Shown: positions 22,196-35,185, numbered from the stretch's first letter. The stretch is 64,000 nt of DNA from Hydrangea macrophylla (GCA_033977485.1 CM066988.1:78588669-78652668); one strand, 5' to 3'. Numbers and translations: made by a program. The notes: a model not told the origin generated them from the letters alone.

Positions 22196-23530
22196 GCCTT
22201 CTTGGCATTATCAAAGTTGTATGCATTCTTTTTTTTTTTTTTTTGGTAACAAGCAAATGTTTGTATCCTCTTCTGTCCTTGAGTTTATATCATTTGCATA
22301 CTAAAATTCCCTAATTGTGGATTTCTACCAATGCTTAATTATGTGGATAATGTTTTTAGGTCTCTTGTGATAGAAGAGTTGTCTTTGATGGTCTATCTAA
22401 AGTAGTGAAGAAATATAGTCAGAAGGCCACTATATCTAGAGCTGTTTGGGGGAGATAAAGAACCGAAGAACTCTATAACAAGAGTTTACAGAGATATATA
22501 TTAGGCTTATATCTACTTACAAGGTCTTTTTAAGAGGCCTTTCGGCTTACATAAAAGTAGTTATTGAACTTGTTTAGCTCATAGCTCCTACTATCTTAAC
22601 TCTTAACTTAGCTCATAGCTACAAGATAGACAGAAGCCCTTATTCTATTCCTTATTAGGAATAGGGATTCTACGAATTCAAGTATTGTCCATTTCATGTA
22701 CAAGATGCTCTGTACAGTCTAATATCATTTTTAAAAGGATGAATTATCATATAATCCTAATATATACATGTAACTAGAAAATAGGTACCTTTTTCAAATG
22801 AATCTAAAAATAGGTCCCTTTAGTAATTTAAGGACAAAACTGCCCCCGCATATATATATATATATATCCACATGAAATCAGGGTTTCAAATTCAAACCCA
22901 CATATATACATAGAGAGAGAGAGAGAGAGAGAGAAAATCTGCTACAGAGAGTAAGATGAAGACAGAGAGGGAGAAAGAAGAGAGAGAGAGAGGGACGCAG
23001 CCCCTCCACCGCCACCGGCGAACACCCACCACCTCCCTCCTCCTCCCCTCTCTACCTCCCTTCACGTATATCAACCATGCACCACCATCTCCGGCCACCC
23101 CTTTCTGCTGGTGACCACTCTGTGGACAAATTACTCACCAATTTGTGAGAAAAAAAAAATCAAATTTCTCACAGATTCAAATCGTTTAAGGCACAAAAAT
23201 TCGATTTCACCTTTGTTCTCGGAAATGTGAGTGAAAAGAAAGGTTTCAAATTTGCAACCCGTCATCAACAAAATCAACCAATCACTCTTTGGACAAAGTT
23301 TCTCACCCATTTGTGTTCAAAAATTGAAATTTCTCACAAAAATCGAACATTTGAAGTAACGCGACAACATAACTAGTGCAATGTGAGAGTTATCTTGGAT
23401 GGTCTAATCTAAGAATTTCTTATCTAAAATGGTTCATTGATTTGATGCGTTCATCGACAGTTGTGCCATAGATTTACTCACTTCCATGAATTTGTATATA
23501 TACATATAGTATTGATGAGGATCTTCTTAT
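22196..23530. other. Non-coding region with microsatellites
   Basis: Contains a T run near 22230, a TA microsatellite at 22850-22867 and GA-rich tracts at 22910-22934 and 22980-22993, followed by a C-rich stretch to about 23100. From 23120 the words CTCAC and GTGAG recur and lead into the palindrome array on the right. The purine/pyrimidine bias creates artefactual open frames. No gene recognised. Confidence 0.5.
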
Positions 23531-24220
23531 TGTATAGGCTGTAAGAAATTCCTTACTTGTTATGTAGAATATGTTAGTGAGAAATTTCTCACTTGTATGA
23601 ACTGTAAAAAATAGCTCATTTGTTATGTAGGTGAAGTTAGTGAGAAATTTCTCACTTTTATAGGCTGGAATAAATTGATCATTTGTAATGTAGTGAAATT
23701 AGTGAGAAATTTATCACTTGTATAGGCTGTGAGGAATTTATCACTTATATAGGCTGTAAGAAATTACTTCCACATTGTATGTAGATTAAATTAGTGAGAA
23801 TATTTTCACTTGTATAGACTTTAATCAATAGATTATTTGTTATGTAAATGAAGTGGCAAATAGACTGTAATTAAATTAGTAAGAAAATTTTTCACCTTCA
23901 CAATGAGAAAATAGTACTCATTTTTTCACCTTTACAAAACAGTACTGTTATGTAATTAAATAGTACTCAACGAAACTAGATTAATTTATCACACTTGTAA
24001 ATATCAGTGACAAATTTATCACATAGTCCTTATGCAATGTATTAGTTTGGTATACGATAAACAATTACAAAATTATCAAAGGTTAACAAGTTCATGAGAA
24101 ATTTATTGCCTTCACAATGAGAAAACATACTCCCAACAAACTAGACTAATTTATCATATTTGTAAATATCAGTGACAAATTTATCACATAGTACTTATGC
24201 AATGGATAAGTTTGGTATAC
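23531..24220. repeat. Array of GTGAGAAATTTCTCAC palindromes in a ~62-bp tandem repeat
   Basis: Direct copies of a 16-bp palindrome lie at 23577, 23640 and 23702, spaced 63 and 62 bases, each followed by ACTTGTATAGGCTGTAA-like sequence. Variants lie at 23729 and 23794. GTGACAAATTTATCAC occurs at 24007 and 24172 inside a second, longer duplication (23896-24055 and 24110-24220). The repeat units also carry TTGTTATGTAG and ATTAGTGAG. No coding capacity. Confidence 0.75.
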
Positions 24221-24483
24221 TTTACAGTTAGAACTTTGGAATCCAATAATTTTGAATTATGATTATCTTATATCAAGATACATTTGAATTTAATATCACA
24301 TTTAAAACATCACACAATCCAATACCGTGATTTTAGGGAGCAATAACCCCCATAATGCTCCACTTCTCCATTAAAAGATAATGACTAAAAATAAAACAAA
24401 TTCAAATTAACTTCTATTTAAAAATAAGGGTATAATGGTAATTAAAAAAATGAAAAATTAGGGAAAGAACTAATTCCTGATAT

Positions 24484-25340
24484 TATCACATCTCGGAACC
24501 ACCCAAATGATCCTAGGACACGTGGCACGCCACCAAGGCTCATCTCAAGTTATTAAAGTTGTGGAAATCATAATAATAAAAGTTTTAACCAAAGAACTCA
24601 ACACACTATTTTTATATTCTGAAGGTTTGGACACACGCACACCCAAACTCATCTTTAAAAAGTCCGTTTTCAAAGGTAACATTTTTGTAGGTCAAGGGTC
24701 CCCAAAGTTACCCTCATTCCTAATTAAAAATTAAACTGAATATTGAAAGTAAGAGAAACAAAGTTTGGGCAGAGGAGTGTTCGACCGGTCAAATGGGACC
24801 TGGGCAGAATTCCTACCATTGCTGTAGAAGTATGCCTAAGTCTCATTCAATCCACTCGAACCTACACCTCTTCCAACCATTTTAAAACATTGCATATATT
24901 CTGAAAACATGTAAAAACACTTTTGGGTCATAACCCCAATCTTCATGAGTTCTTAACACAGCTTTAAAATACTTCAAAAAAGTATTTTTTATAATCAATT
25001 CATGTCGAACTCAACGAGTAGAAACTCTAAGTTCGTCACCTCGATCCAACTATGCAGTATACAGAAATACAACCACAACCCAAAATCAACCAATATAATA
25101 CGTCTCCTATATTACAAGAATTTAAGCCATTATCTTTACTACACAATCCCAAATAACCAACTAATTACAATATTCCGCAAATTTTACTTATTGACATAAG
25201 TTTATTAAACAAGAATTTATTTACGATTCCACACCCACGAATACTCTCCAAATCCATTTCTTTTCTTCTGAGCTCCATCTTGAACACCTATGATGGTTAT
25301 TCAATAACCACTACAATATATAAGCTATATGCTTGTGAAT
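24484..25340 (-). repeat. LARD-like left LTR, segment 1
   Basis: Starts TATCACATCTCGG, corresponding to TGTCACACCCCGG at 47802, so the terminal TG has mutated to TA. It aligns to 47802-48660. It ends at the copia insertion, with the target-site copy tgaat at 25336-25340. Confidence 0.8.
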
Positions 25341-26663
25341 TGTTAGGGATATATACTAAAAGCCATGCTTTATGTAGTTGATTTATTATTCATTTAATAA
25401 ATCAGTTAATCCATTTTTTTTTAGGATCTGTGTGGGCAATGTTTGTATTATAATATTTATTTAATATTATGCATGTGTGTCTCTCATTCTATATAGTAGG
25501 TGGTTTGGTGTGTAGAGTTCGGCTTACACACAGAAGATCAGGCCATCAGATATTATAGAATGTAAGATTTTGGTTTACAGTCTTAGATGGGATTGAACAC
25601 ACCATCGGTAGGACTGCAACATGGTGTTGTAGTAGGTTTGTCTTGACTATGAAAAACGGTATAGTTTCAACTCACTATGTTGTTACACTTTGTGTATTAA
25701 ACGGGACTGACTTGGGGTAATTATCTTTATACTGACTTATAAGATAATTAATACCTCATGGCTATTATGAGTGCTTATGCTCTAAATCCTAAGTTAATTT
25801 GTAGACACGTACATTTGATATTTACACTTTGATCCCTAAAAGGGTGAGATCCTTAAATGGGTCAATATCTCATTGGATTGGGTAGCAATATTAATTGTGT
25901 GGTGGATATTAATTAATGATGGAATCCATGTCTCAATTTTTGGGATTGATGATATCCCCTTGAGAAAGCTTATAAGTTTTGATTATGTCAAACCCTGCAG
26001 GTGGATTTTGTATCCGACATATCAGATAAGTTAAGCAGAGGATCTCAAGGAATTTTAAGAAATTAATTAAATATGATTGTCAGTAATTATAGTTAATTAA
26101 TGGATATCTGTAATCTTAACATGGGGAGATAATAAGCATTTAATAACATGGAGCTCGAAATATATTTTTGAGATAAGGGTAGGAGTGCAATTATAATTCT
26201 TTAGTGGTATGAATTATAATTTATGGAAATAGGAATCTGATTCAGTTCGAATTAGGGTTTCCTAATTCCATAAGGAAGCCTATTCCTTATTGACTTCTTA
26301 TGGTCCCTATCGTAGCCTATATATATGTTGCTTTGGCTCTCTCATCAGTTAGCATTTTTTTTTCCATCAAGAGTATTATAACTCGGAATAGAAAAGAGAG
26401 CGTGAAAGAGGGAGAGCAGAAAACAAAAAGGATTTCGAAAGAGCCCACACTCAGTTCGATATTCTGGCAGCGGAGGAATACGGTAGAAGATCGTGAGCTG
26501 TTATCGAGCCCGTGTTCTCGATTCGTCTGCTACACCAATCCATTTTGCAGTTCAAGGTAACCCTAGTTCCGCCCTTGTAGGGTTATTATAGATTTCACAA
26601 AAATTTTTGTAGTACCAACTTATACGCACTGTCAACGGATTCTGGGAACGCAGTTTCCTAACA
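25341..26663 (+). repeat. Copia A 5' LTR
   Basis: Begins TGTTAGGGAT, ends TTCCTAACA. TATA box TATATATAT at 26318-26326, so transcription likely starts near 26350. Next to the primer-binding site at 26665-26676. Confidence 0.95.
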
Positions 26664-26664
26664 G

Positions 26665-26676
26665 TGGTATTAGAGC
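26665..26676 (+). other. Copia A primer-binding site
   Basis: TGGTATTAGAGC, one base different from the initiator tRNA-Met complement TGGTATCAGAGC, directly after the 5' LTR. Confidence 0.85.
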
Positions 26677-28199
26677 AACGTTGATTCTGCGTATAGGTTG
26701 GAAGCAACCATGTTGTCCAATAAAACAGATCTTATGCGTGCATTGATGGATGGATAGAATGTAGATCTGTGCTAATCCTTGTTTTGCAGCATTCTTATTC
26801 CACTATTATGGTCGCTGGTTTTGTGTGATTGGATCCCACGATGGGTTTATTCGTGATTAATATTGCTGTTTTGATATAGTATGTGAACTCCTTTATGGAG
26901 GCATAGGATTTGTATGTATTGGATCCCACGCTTGATTGATGCGTGGTTAATTTACTGCAAATATATAGCATGTGAACTCCTTCACGGAGGCATAGGGTTT
27001 ATGTAATATATCTCAAGTAAATCTGTGAAGATGGTTCGTGAGAGCAGTTTTACAAGCAGTTTTCGAAAGCGATCTAGAAGCAGTTTCAGAAGACTGTTTC
27101 AAAAAATAGTTCTGAAAGGCAGTTGCTGATGGTAAATCGAATTTAGCTTCCGGGGCGCTGCCCAGGAAACCCCGCGGGGGGCGCTGCCCCCTCGACCCCC
27201 GTTGCGTAGTGGCGACATAGAGCTAATCGGATTCAATGAAGATTTCTTCACAAGAGTTGCAGCTTGACCATAATAGTGGGATTCCTATTTTATTGTGGTT
27301 TTCTTATTTATGTAAGATTGAATGATTATTATTGTTTCATGTATAATGAATAGGACAACATGGATAATTGTTCCTAGACCTATTTCAGATGTCTTGCTGC
27401 ATGTTTAATTTATATTAATTTAAAATGATGGACAACTACATGTGTATTTAGAAATAAAACTAATTCCATAATTTGAAAACATAAGTACTTATTTTCTAAA
27501 ATCATGAGAATAGAATAATTTTATTATCTACACATGTGTTCACTAGTAAGGATGAATTAATCCTTGTCAAGTATTCCATTATTTTTTATTAATTAAATTA
27601 AAAGTTTTTCTAAAAAAATTATAACCCTCAAATTTTTTTTTAAAATTCTAAGTGGGAGAGGGAATTTATCAAGTATAAATCCCATGGTCTCCATCACTGG
27701 TTTGTAGATGATATGATTAATTTTGTATGATGGCTCTAGTGTCATCCTCCCTATCGGATGTAGTTGATCATGGAATCATCAGTACAAACTTCTTTAAAAG
27801 AATGTTTTGGGTGATTGTTGGTACGGGTCACCTCTCCATCAGAGGTGTTTCTCATGGAACTCTTGACCTAGAATTAAGTGATGGTATACACTTAGCTATA
27901 AATAATAATATCCTCTCCATCTGAGTCACTGTTATTATTTATAGGACCAAAGCAAGTCAGCAGTTTAATTTTATTAGGCAAAGTACATTGCCTGGATAGT
28001 AAAATTAAAAGGCAATTGTCTATCTGTACAAATGATGGATAGTATATGGCTTCCCATCGAGTCATACTATTCGCGGTGTATCAAGTTGCTGGCGGATTCC
28101 TTTCAAATATGGTAGAGGGAACCAATATTTTCAACTCGAATCCATAGTAATTTTTGCCCAAACGTAATTATTTATGTTATGTGATTCTCAGGCTTTTAA
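26677..28199 (+). other. Copia A untranslated leader
   Basis: About 1.5 kb of leader. A duplicated segment at 26830-27003 has two units with GGATCCCACG and GTGAACTCCTTYAYGGAGGCATAGG, each able to form a small stem. A GC-rich block at 27151-27200 holds GGGGCGCTGCCC twice. A hairpin CACCTCT-CCATC-AGAGGTG lies at 27829-27847. A 65-codon open stretch at 27727-27924 has no recognisable domain and is probably not translated. Confidence 0.6.
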
Positions 28200-31100
28200 A
28201 TGGGTACTTTCAATCCACTTGCTGTTATACTTAAAGAAAACAAACTTACTGGACCAAACTATATAGACTGGAAAAGGAATTTGGATATTGTGTTAACTGT
28301 TGAAGAGTACAAGTTTGTGCTTACTCAAGAATGTCCTGAGCAACCTGGTGAGGGGGCAACCGATGAGGAAACCCAGGCTCACAAGAAATGGGTCAAGGTT
28401 GATGAGATGGCACGATGTTACATTTTGGCATCCATGTCAAATGTTCTGCAACATCAGCATCAGTCAATGACCAGCGCCTATGACATGATGGAGAGCCTCC
28501 GAGAGATGTTCGGGGATCAAAGTCGTGCTGCTAGGCAGGTTGCTATAAAAGACTTGATGAACACAACCATGGCTGAGGGGACGCCTGTAAGGGATCATGT
28601 TCTTAAGATGATTTCTCTTCTTAATGAACTAGAGATCCTTGGAGCTGAAATCGACGGGGAAACCCAGGTCGATATCGTACTCCAGTCACTGCCAGAGTCT
28701 TTTAAGCAATTCTGCCTCAATTACAACATGAATAAATTTAAATATACTTTGGCGGAGCTGCTTAAAGAACTCCAGGCAGTTGAGGGTCTCAACAGAAAGT
28801 TAGGGAGTGCTCTTGTTTTTGAGAAAGGTTCTACTTCAAAGCCGAAAGGCAAGAAGAAAATGAAAAAGGCTCAAAAGAAGGCCGCAGGTCCTCCGCCAAT
28901 CCAAAGGCCACGAGGACAATCGGGAAAGCCTAAAGGCAAATGTTTTGTTTGCAAGCAGCCAGGACACTGGAAGAAGCAATGTCCACTGTATCTCGCCAGA
29001 CAGAACAATCAAGGTAAATCTCATTTACTAGTTGTTGAATTGTGTTTAGCGGTCCGATCTACCGGTACCTGGTGTGTAGATACGGGAGCCACTGATCATG
29101 TATGCAATTCTTTGCAGGGGTTCCAGGGAACCAGGCAGCTCAGTGATGGAGAGATTTATCTATATATGATAAATGCTACGAGAGGAGCAGCAGTTGCAGT
29201 AGGAGATCTACATCTTAGTTTTGGTAGAGATAGGATTTTAATATTAAGAAATTGCTTTTATGTACCTTCTATTAGAAGGAATTTAGTTTCAGTTTCTAGT
29301 TTAGTAAAGAATGGATATTCAGTTCATTTTAATAAAGAAGTAGTTATTAAAGAAAATAAACGTTTTATTTGTTCTGGTCAATTGGTGGATGATCTTTATA
29401 TTATAAATCCTATCTCTCATATACTGCAACTTAATGAATTGAATAACACAAATAGTTTACCATTTAAGAGAAAAGAACCTTCGAGGATGAACCAAACGCA
29501 TCTTTGGCACTTACGCCTTGGTCATATTAATTTGAAAAGGATTCAAAGACTGGTTCAAAATGGGCCATTAGGCTCATTGGAAGTGGAGGCACTTTTAGTT
29601 TGTGAATCCTGCTTGGAAGGTAAAATGACCAAGAGGCCATTCTCGGCCAAGGGCTATAGAGCAAAAGAACCGTTGGAACTGGTTCACTCTGATTTGTGTG
29701 GTCCTATGACTGTCCAAGCAAGAGGGGGATTTGAGTACTTTGTCACTTTCATCGATGATTACTCAAGGTATGGGTACATTTATTTGATGCGGCGTAAGTC
29801 TGAATGCTTTGAGAAATTCAAAGACTTCAAGGCTGAAACGGAGAAGCGTCTAGGTAAATGTATCAAGACACTACGATCTGATCGTGGTGGAGAGTACCTC
29901 TTGGGAGAGTTTAGGGAATACTTATTGGAGCAAAGGATTACATCCCAATTATCTGCACCCCGTATGCCTCAACAGAACGGTGTAGCATAAAGAAGGAACA
30001 GGACTCTCATGGACATGGTAAGATCTATGATGAGTTACTCGGATTTACCAATTTCTTTTTGGGGACACGCATTAGAGACAGTTGCATACATTCTAAACTT
30101 GGTACCATCTAAGTCAGTACCTACAACTCCCATGGAATTGTGGACTGGGCGAAAGCCTAGTTTGCGGCATGTTCGGATCTGGGGTAGTCCAGCACATGTG
30201 CTGAAAGGGAACGCAGAAAAGTTGGAATCAAGAACAGAAGTATGTTTCTTTGTTGGGTATCCAAGAGGAACTAATGGTGGTCTATTTTATAATCCTAAGG
30301 ATTAGAAGGTTATTGTTAGCACCAATGTCACATTCTTAGAAGAGGACTATGTTATGGACCACAAGCCCAGAAGCCGTATTATTCTAGAGAAAATGAGAGG
30401 AGAGACACTGACATATACTTCTTCGATACCAACGGTACGAGAAGAAACACCACAAGAAAGAGTTATCGATATTCCATTACCACGTCGTAGTGGGAGGATT
30501 ATCGAAACACGTGTAGATCCCGAACCAACCATTAACACGCAGGTTCCTGAACCAGTACAACGTGTAGATAATGGTGTATTAGGTTCAGAATCTTCACAAC
30601 GAAATATCAGTGATGCACAGACACGGGTTGTGCCTTGTCGTAGTGGGAGGGTTATTATTCAACCTGACCGGTATATTTTCTTGGGAGAGTCTTATGACCG
30701 GGTCCCTGATGAACAAGGTACCGACCCCTGTAACTACAATGAAGCACTCCAAGATAAAGATGCAGATCTTTGGCAAAAGGCTATGAAGTCTGAAATGGAG
30801 TCCATGTACTCCAATCAAGTCTGAGATCTTGTAGAACCACCCAATGAAATAAAACCCATTGGATGTAAGTGGATCTATAAGAAGAAGAGAGGAGCAGACG
30901 GTAAGGTGGAAACCTTTAAAGCAAGGCTTGTTGCGAAAGGGTTCACTCAAAAAGAAGGAATCTATTATGAGGAAACTTTTTCGCCGGTGGCAATGCTGAA
31001 GTCTATCCGGATTCTCTTATCCATTGCTGCACATTTCGATTATGAAATTTGGCAAATGGATGTCAAGATAGCATTTCTAAATAGGAATCTTGACGAATGC

Positions 31101-32300
31101 ATCTATATGATGCAACCAGACGGGTTCATTGCGAAGGACCAAGAACAGATGTTGTGCAAGCTTAAGAAGTCCATTTATGGACTTAAGCAGACATCTAGGT
31201 CTTGGAATATCCGCTTTGATCAAGCAATCAAGTCTTTTGGTTTTGATCAATGTGCGGATGAATCTTGTGTGTACAAGAAACATGATGGAAGAGTGGTGGT
31301 GTTCTTAGTACTGTATGTGGATGATATCTTGCTAATCGGAAACGATGTGGGGGTATTATCTTCTATAAGGGTATGGTTGTCCAGTCAATTCGATATGAAG
31401 GACTTGGGAGAAGCCGGTCACATCCTAGGGATCAAGCTTATGCGAGATCGCAAGAATAGGATGTTGGGCTTGTCACAAGGCACTTATATTGACAATATTC
31501 TTGCAAGGTTTAGCATGCAAGATTCCAAGAAGGGATTCCTTCCCTTCAGACACGGAATTACTCTATCTAAGGATCAGTGTCCTAAGAGACCTGATAAGAT
31601 AGAGAAGATGAAGGCAGTTCCTTATGCCTCAGCAGCAGGAAGCCTAATGTATGCTATGCTATGTACTAGACTTGACATCTGCTTTGCTGTTGGCATGGTT
31701 AGTAGATACCAGTCTAATCCAGGGCAAGAACATTGGACTGCGGTGAAAAATATTCTCAAGTACCTGAAAAGGACTCGAGACTATATGTTAGTTTACCAAG
31801 CAGACAGTCTTGTACCCATTGGGTACATAGATTCTGATTTCATGTCAGATAGGGATTCCAGAAAGTCTACCTCAGGATATGTGTTTACCCTAGGAGGTGG
31901 AGCCATTACTTGGAGGAGTATCAAGCAGTCATGTATTGCTGATTCCACCATGGAAGCCAAGTATGTGGCTACTTCGAAAGCCGCTAAGGAGGCTGTTTGG
32001 CTCAGAAACTTCCTTATGGATCTAAGAGTAGTACCTGCGGTACAATCGGCTATTATCCTTTATTGCGATAATAGCGGAGCGGTTGCTAACTCAAAGGAAC
32101 CAAGGGCCCATAAGAAGGGAAAACACATTGAGCGTAAGTATCACCTGATACGAGAGATCGTAAAAAGAGGTGATGTTGAAGTGACCAAGATAGCATCAGC
32201 AAATAACCTAGCAGATCCTTTCACCAAGAGCTTACCGGCCAAGACTTTTGACAGTCATGTAGAAGGGATAGGAGTGAGGTGTGTCGCATCATGGCTTTGA
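28200..32300 (+). pseudogene. Copia A gag-pol polyprotein with three nonsense codons
   Basis: One continuous frame of 1,366 codons plus stop. Gag occupies residues 1 to about 240. The zinc knuckle CFVCKQPGHWKKQC is at about 248-261 and the protease motif WCVDTGATDHVCN at about 290. The integrase zinc finger ([19 protein letters not shown]) and core with DLCGPM and [10 protein letters not shown] follow. Reverse transcriptase has YVDD at 1039-1042, and RNase H has [16 protein letters not shown]. Stops interrupt at residues 597 (TAA, 29988), 702 (TAG, 30303) and 875 (TGA, 30822). Comparison with copia B shows Glu, Gln and Trp there, each one substitution away. No frameshift was found. RT has QMDVKIAFLNRN where copia B has [12 protein letters not shown]. 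Confidence 0.93.
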
Positions 32301-32315
32301 GTCTAAGTGGGAGAT

Positions 32316-33639
32316 TGTTAGGGCTATATACTAAAAGCCATGCTTTATGTAGTTGATTTATTATTCATTTAATAAAATCAGTTAATCCATTTTTTTTAGG
32401 ATCTGTGTGGGCAATGTTTGTATTATATTATTTATTTAATATTATGCATGTGTGTCTCTCATTCTATATAGTAGGTGGTTTGGTGTGTAGAGTTCGGTTT
32501 ACACACGGAAGATCAGGCCATCAGATATTATAGAATGTAAGATTTTGGTTTACAGTCTTAAATGGGATTGAACACACCATCGGTAGGCCTGCAACATGGT
32601 ATTGTAGTAGGTTTGTCTTGACTATGAAAAACGGCATAGTTTCAACTCACTATGTTGGTACACTATGTGTATTAAACGGGACTGACTTGGGGTAATTATC
32701 TTTATACTGACTTATAAGATAATTAATACCTCATGGCTATTATGAGTGCTTATGCTCTAAATCCTAAGTTAATTTGTAGACACGTACATTTGATATTTAC
32801 ACTTTGATCCCTAAAAGGGTGAGATCCTTAAATGGGTCAATATCTCATTGGATTGGGTAACAATATTAATTGTGTGGTGGATATTAATTAATGATGGAAT
32901 CCATGTCTCAATTTTTGGGATTGATGATATCCCCTTGAGAAAGCTTATAAGTTTTGATTATGTCAAACCCTGCAGGTGGATTTTGTATCCGACATATCAG
33001 ATAAGTTAAGCAGAGGATCTCAAGGAATTTTAAGAAATTAATTAAATATGATTGTCAGTAATTATAGTTAATTAATGGATATCTGTAATCTTAACATGGG
33101 GAGATAATAAGCATTTAATAACATGGAGCTCGAAATATATTTTTGAGATAAGGGTAGGAGTGCAATTATAATTCTTTAGTGGTATGAATTATAATTTATG
33201 GAAATAGGAATCTGATTCAGTTCGAATTAGGGTTTTCTAATTCCATAAGGAAGCCTATTCCTTATTGACTTCTTATGGTCCCTATCGTAGCCTATATATA
33301 TGCTGCTTTGGCTCTCTCATCAGTTAGCATTTTTTTTTTCCATCAAGAGTATTATAACTCGGAATAGAAAAGAGAGCGTGAAAGAGGGAGAGCAGAAAAC
33401 AAAAAGGATTTCGAAAGAGCCCACACTCAGTTCGATATTCTGGCAGCGGAGGAATACGGTAGAAGATCGTGAGCTGTTATCGAGCCCGTGTTCTCGATTC
33501 GTCTGCTACACCAATCCATTTTGCAGTTCAAGGTAACCCTAGTTCCGCCCTTGTAGGGTTATTATAGATTTCACAAAATTTTTTGTAGTACCAACTTATA
33601 CGCACTGTCAACGGATTCTGGGAACGCAGTTTCCTAACA
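32316..33639 (+). repeat. Copia A 3' LTR
   Basis: Starts 16 bases after the polyprotein stop, behind a purine tract. Same length and ends as the 5' LTR, apart from a few substitutions and homopolymer changes. TATA region near 33293. Confidence 0.95.
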
Positions 33640-33644
33640 TGAAT

Positions 33645-33897
33645 AACACTAATTATGCACTTGGATAATAAACATGTCTAATTTCATCTCATTATAACCA
33701 ACTATAGTCTCTGACGATTACTAGTTCACTTCCACTACTACTGACTAGCCTGCAGGCCCACTCCCTAAGCCCATGTGACCTAGTCATGAACCACGCCTCT
33801 ATGCGTGCGATCCCATAGGCCTCTGGCAGCTATGGTCGTCACCACATCAATTACCTCATGGTGGTATAGAACTAGTAATTCCATTGACCCAAATAAG
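33645..33897 (-). repeat. LARD-like left LTR, segment 2
   Basis: Continues the LTR between the two insertions and aligns to 48661-48913. Ends with the target-site copy ataag (33893-33897). Confidence 0.85.
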
Positions 33898-35150
33898 TGT
33901 TTACACCCAAAAACTGTCAAAGGATTTTTGGCCCGAATGAGGCAGAATCGGGCTGGCCCAAAGTTGAGAATGGTGTGATCAGACCCAAGAAGGCATGTGA
34001 TTCATAAGGGCAAAGCACAAGTACTATGGAGCCCGATAGGTGGTATGGGTCAGATGCTATCCAATCGGGCACCATACTTGAAATAAGTGAGCAATGGTAA
34101 GTGTGCAGCCCGATTGGGTGAGTTAGCATGAATAATGTACATCGGGCGTTCGTAAGAAGAATGGCGGGCCCGATGATACGAAGGGTGATCGGGCTCAAAG
34201 GGTAAACGTCATGTAGTGCAAACAGACAAGGCATAAACTGAGGATATGGAACCCGATAGGTGACGACAGTAGCACGCACGACGATCGAACATCATATTTG
34301 GATAAAGTAGTAAAGGCTGATTGTAAGAGCCTAATTGGTCAGAAGCACAGGTAAAATTGTCATCGGACTCATATGCGTCAGAAGACATGACAAGTGGAAG
34401 TTGAGCGAGCCCGATTGATATGGCGGTTCTATTCCTGGCTGTTAAGGCAAATGTCATCCTGAAATTTAGGAAGCAGAGTCCTTTTTGGAATGGGATTGAG
34501 CGCATCCAGTTGGATATGGAGAGATAACCCCAAGAATATTAGGATTGACTCAATCAGGATGAAGATAAGGAAAGAGTTTGGAAATAGTAAGGAGTCTACG
34601 ATCATTATTCTGCTTGGAACGTAAGACAAGGAGTCCTTGCTATATCAGGATTGTTCTAAGGCCGCTATAAATGCAAAGGCAAGCCAGCTATGCAGAGGAC
34701 TTTGCGTCATCTCGAAAACAGCACTCAAAGCATTCTTTACAACATTCAAAGGCATTCAACTTTCTGTGCAAAGCTCTGTATCCATAGCAATATGTCCTAT
34801 CCCTTTTGTTAGTTTCTTTTCACTATTTCTATTCCTTGGCACAATCAGAGCATGTTCTGATTCTGTTCTATTTTTGTTAATATTTTCAAAACATTCAATA
34901 AAATATCTTCGTATTTTATTAATCATTTGTGATTATTTACATGGTAAATTTTGACACTAATTGGCTTATGCGCTTCAGTACTGCCATAGAATTTTTGGTG
35001 AGGGTACTTTCCTACTCATCACACACAATCACTTAGTTAGAAGACATGTATCAAAGCCTTGAGTATCACTCACTCAAGCTATGGGAAATTAGTTTGCACA
35101 CACCGAGCTCGTTTAGCTCTGACACGCCCACGTAAAACTATAAGCAAACA
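33898..35150 (+). repeat. 5' LTR of the gag-only Tat derivative
   Basis: 1,253 bp. U3 (33925-34415) holds about ten copies of GCCCGAT or its complement. TATA box TATAAAT at 34666-34672. Ends AAGCAAACA before the primer-binding region. Confidence 0.9.
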
Positions 35151-35172
35151 TTTTGGCACGCCCAGTGGGACC
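35151..35172 (+). other. Primer-binding region of the gag-only Tat derivative
   Basis: TTTTGGCACGCCCAGTGGGACC follows the 5' LTR, in the TTGGC...GTGGGACC style of plant gypsy primer-binding sites. The priming tRNA cannot be named from sequence alone. Confidence 0.6.
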
Positions 35173-35185
35173 CTATTGCTAGAAT

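Larger units (their letters stand above)
25341..33639 (+). mobile_element. Ty1/copia element A, nearly intact
   Basis: Two LTRs of 1,323 and 1,324 bp, both TGTTAGG...TTCCTAACA, flanked by a perfect 5-bp duplication tgaat (25336-25340 and 33640-33644). It has a primer-binding site, a 1.5-kb leader, one gag-pol frame with three nonsense codons, and a polypurine tract AAGTGGGAGA just before the 3' LTR. The uninterrupted target is seen at about 48656-48660 in the other LTR of the host element. I counted roughly 15 substitutions between the LTRs by eye, so it is recent but clearly older than copia element B. Confidence 0.95.

Noticed and set aside
22892..23098. Minus-strand frame rich in Arg, Ser and Leu
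   Set aside because: Generated by GA microsatellites and a C-rich stretch; no domain.
23531..23893. Regular repeats that might suggest a CRISPR-like array
   Set aside because: Repeats are palindromic, diverged and separated by related, not unique, spacers, in a plant nuclear setting.
24507..24734. Open frames in the LARD-like LTR (also 47801-48046 and 48321-48662)
   Set aside because: They lie inside LTR sequence, differ between the two LTRs by indels and carry no domain.
27727..27924. 65-codon frame in the copia A leader
   Set aside because: No domain, no counterpart in copia B, and it overlaps the conserved hairpin; best read as untranslated leader.
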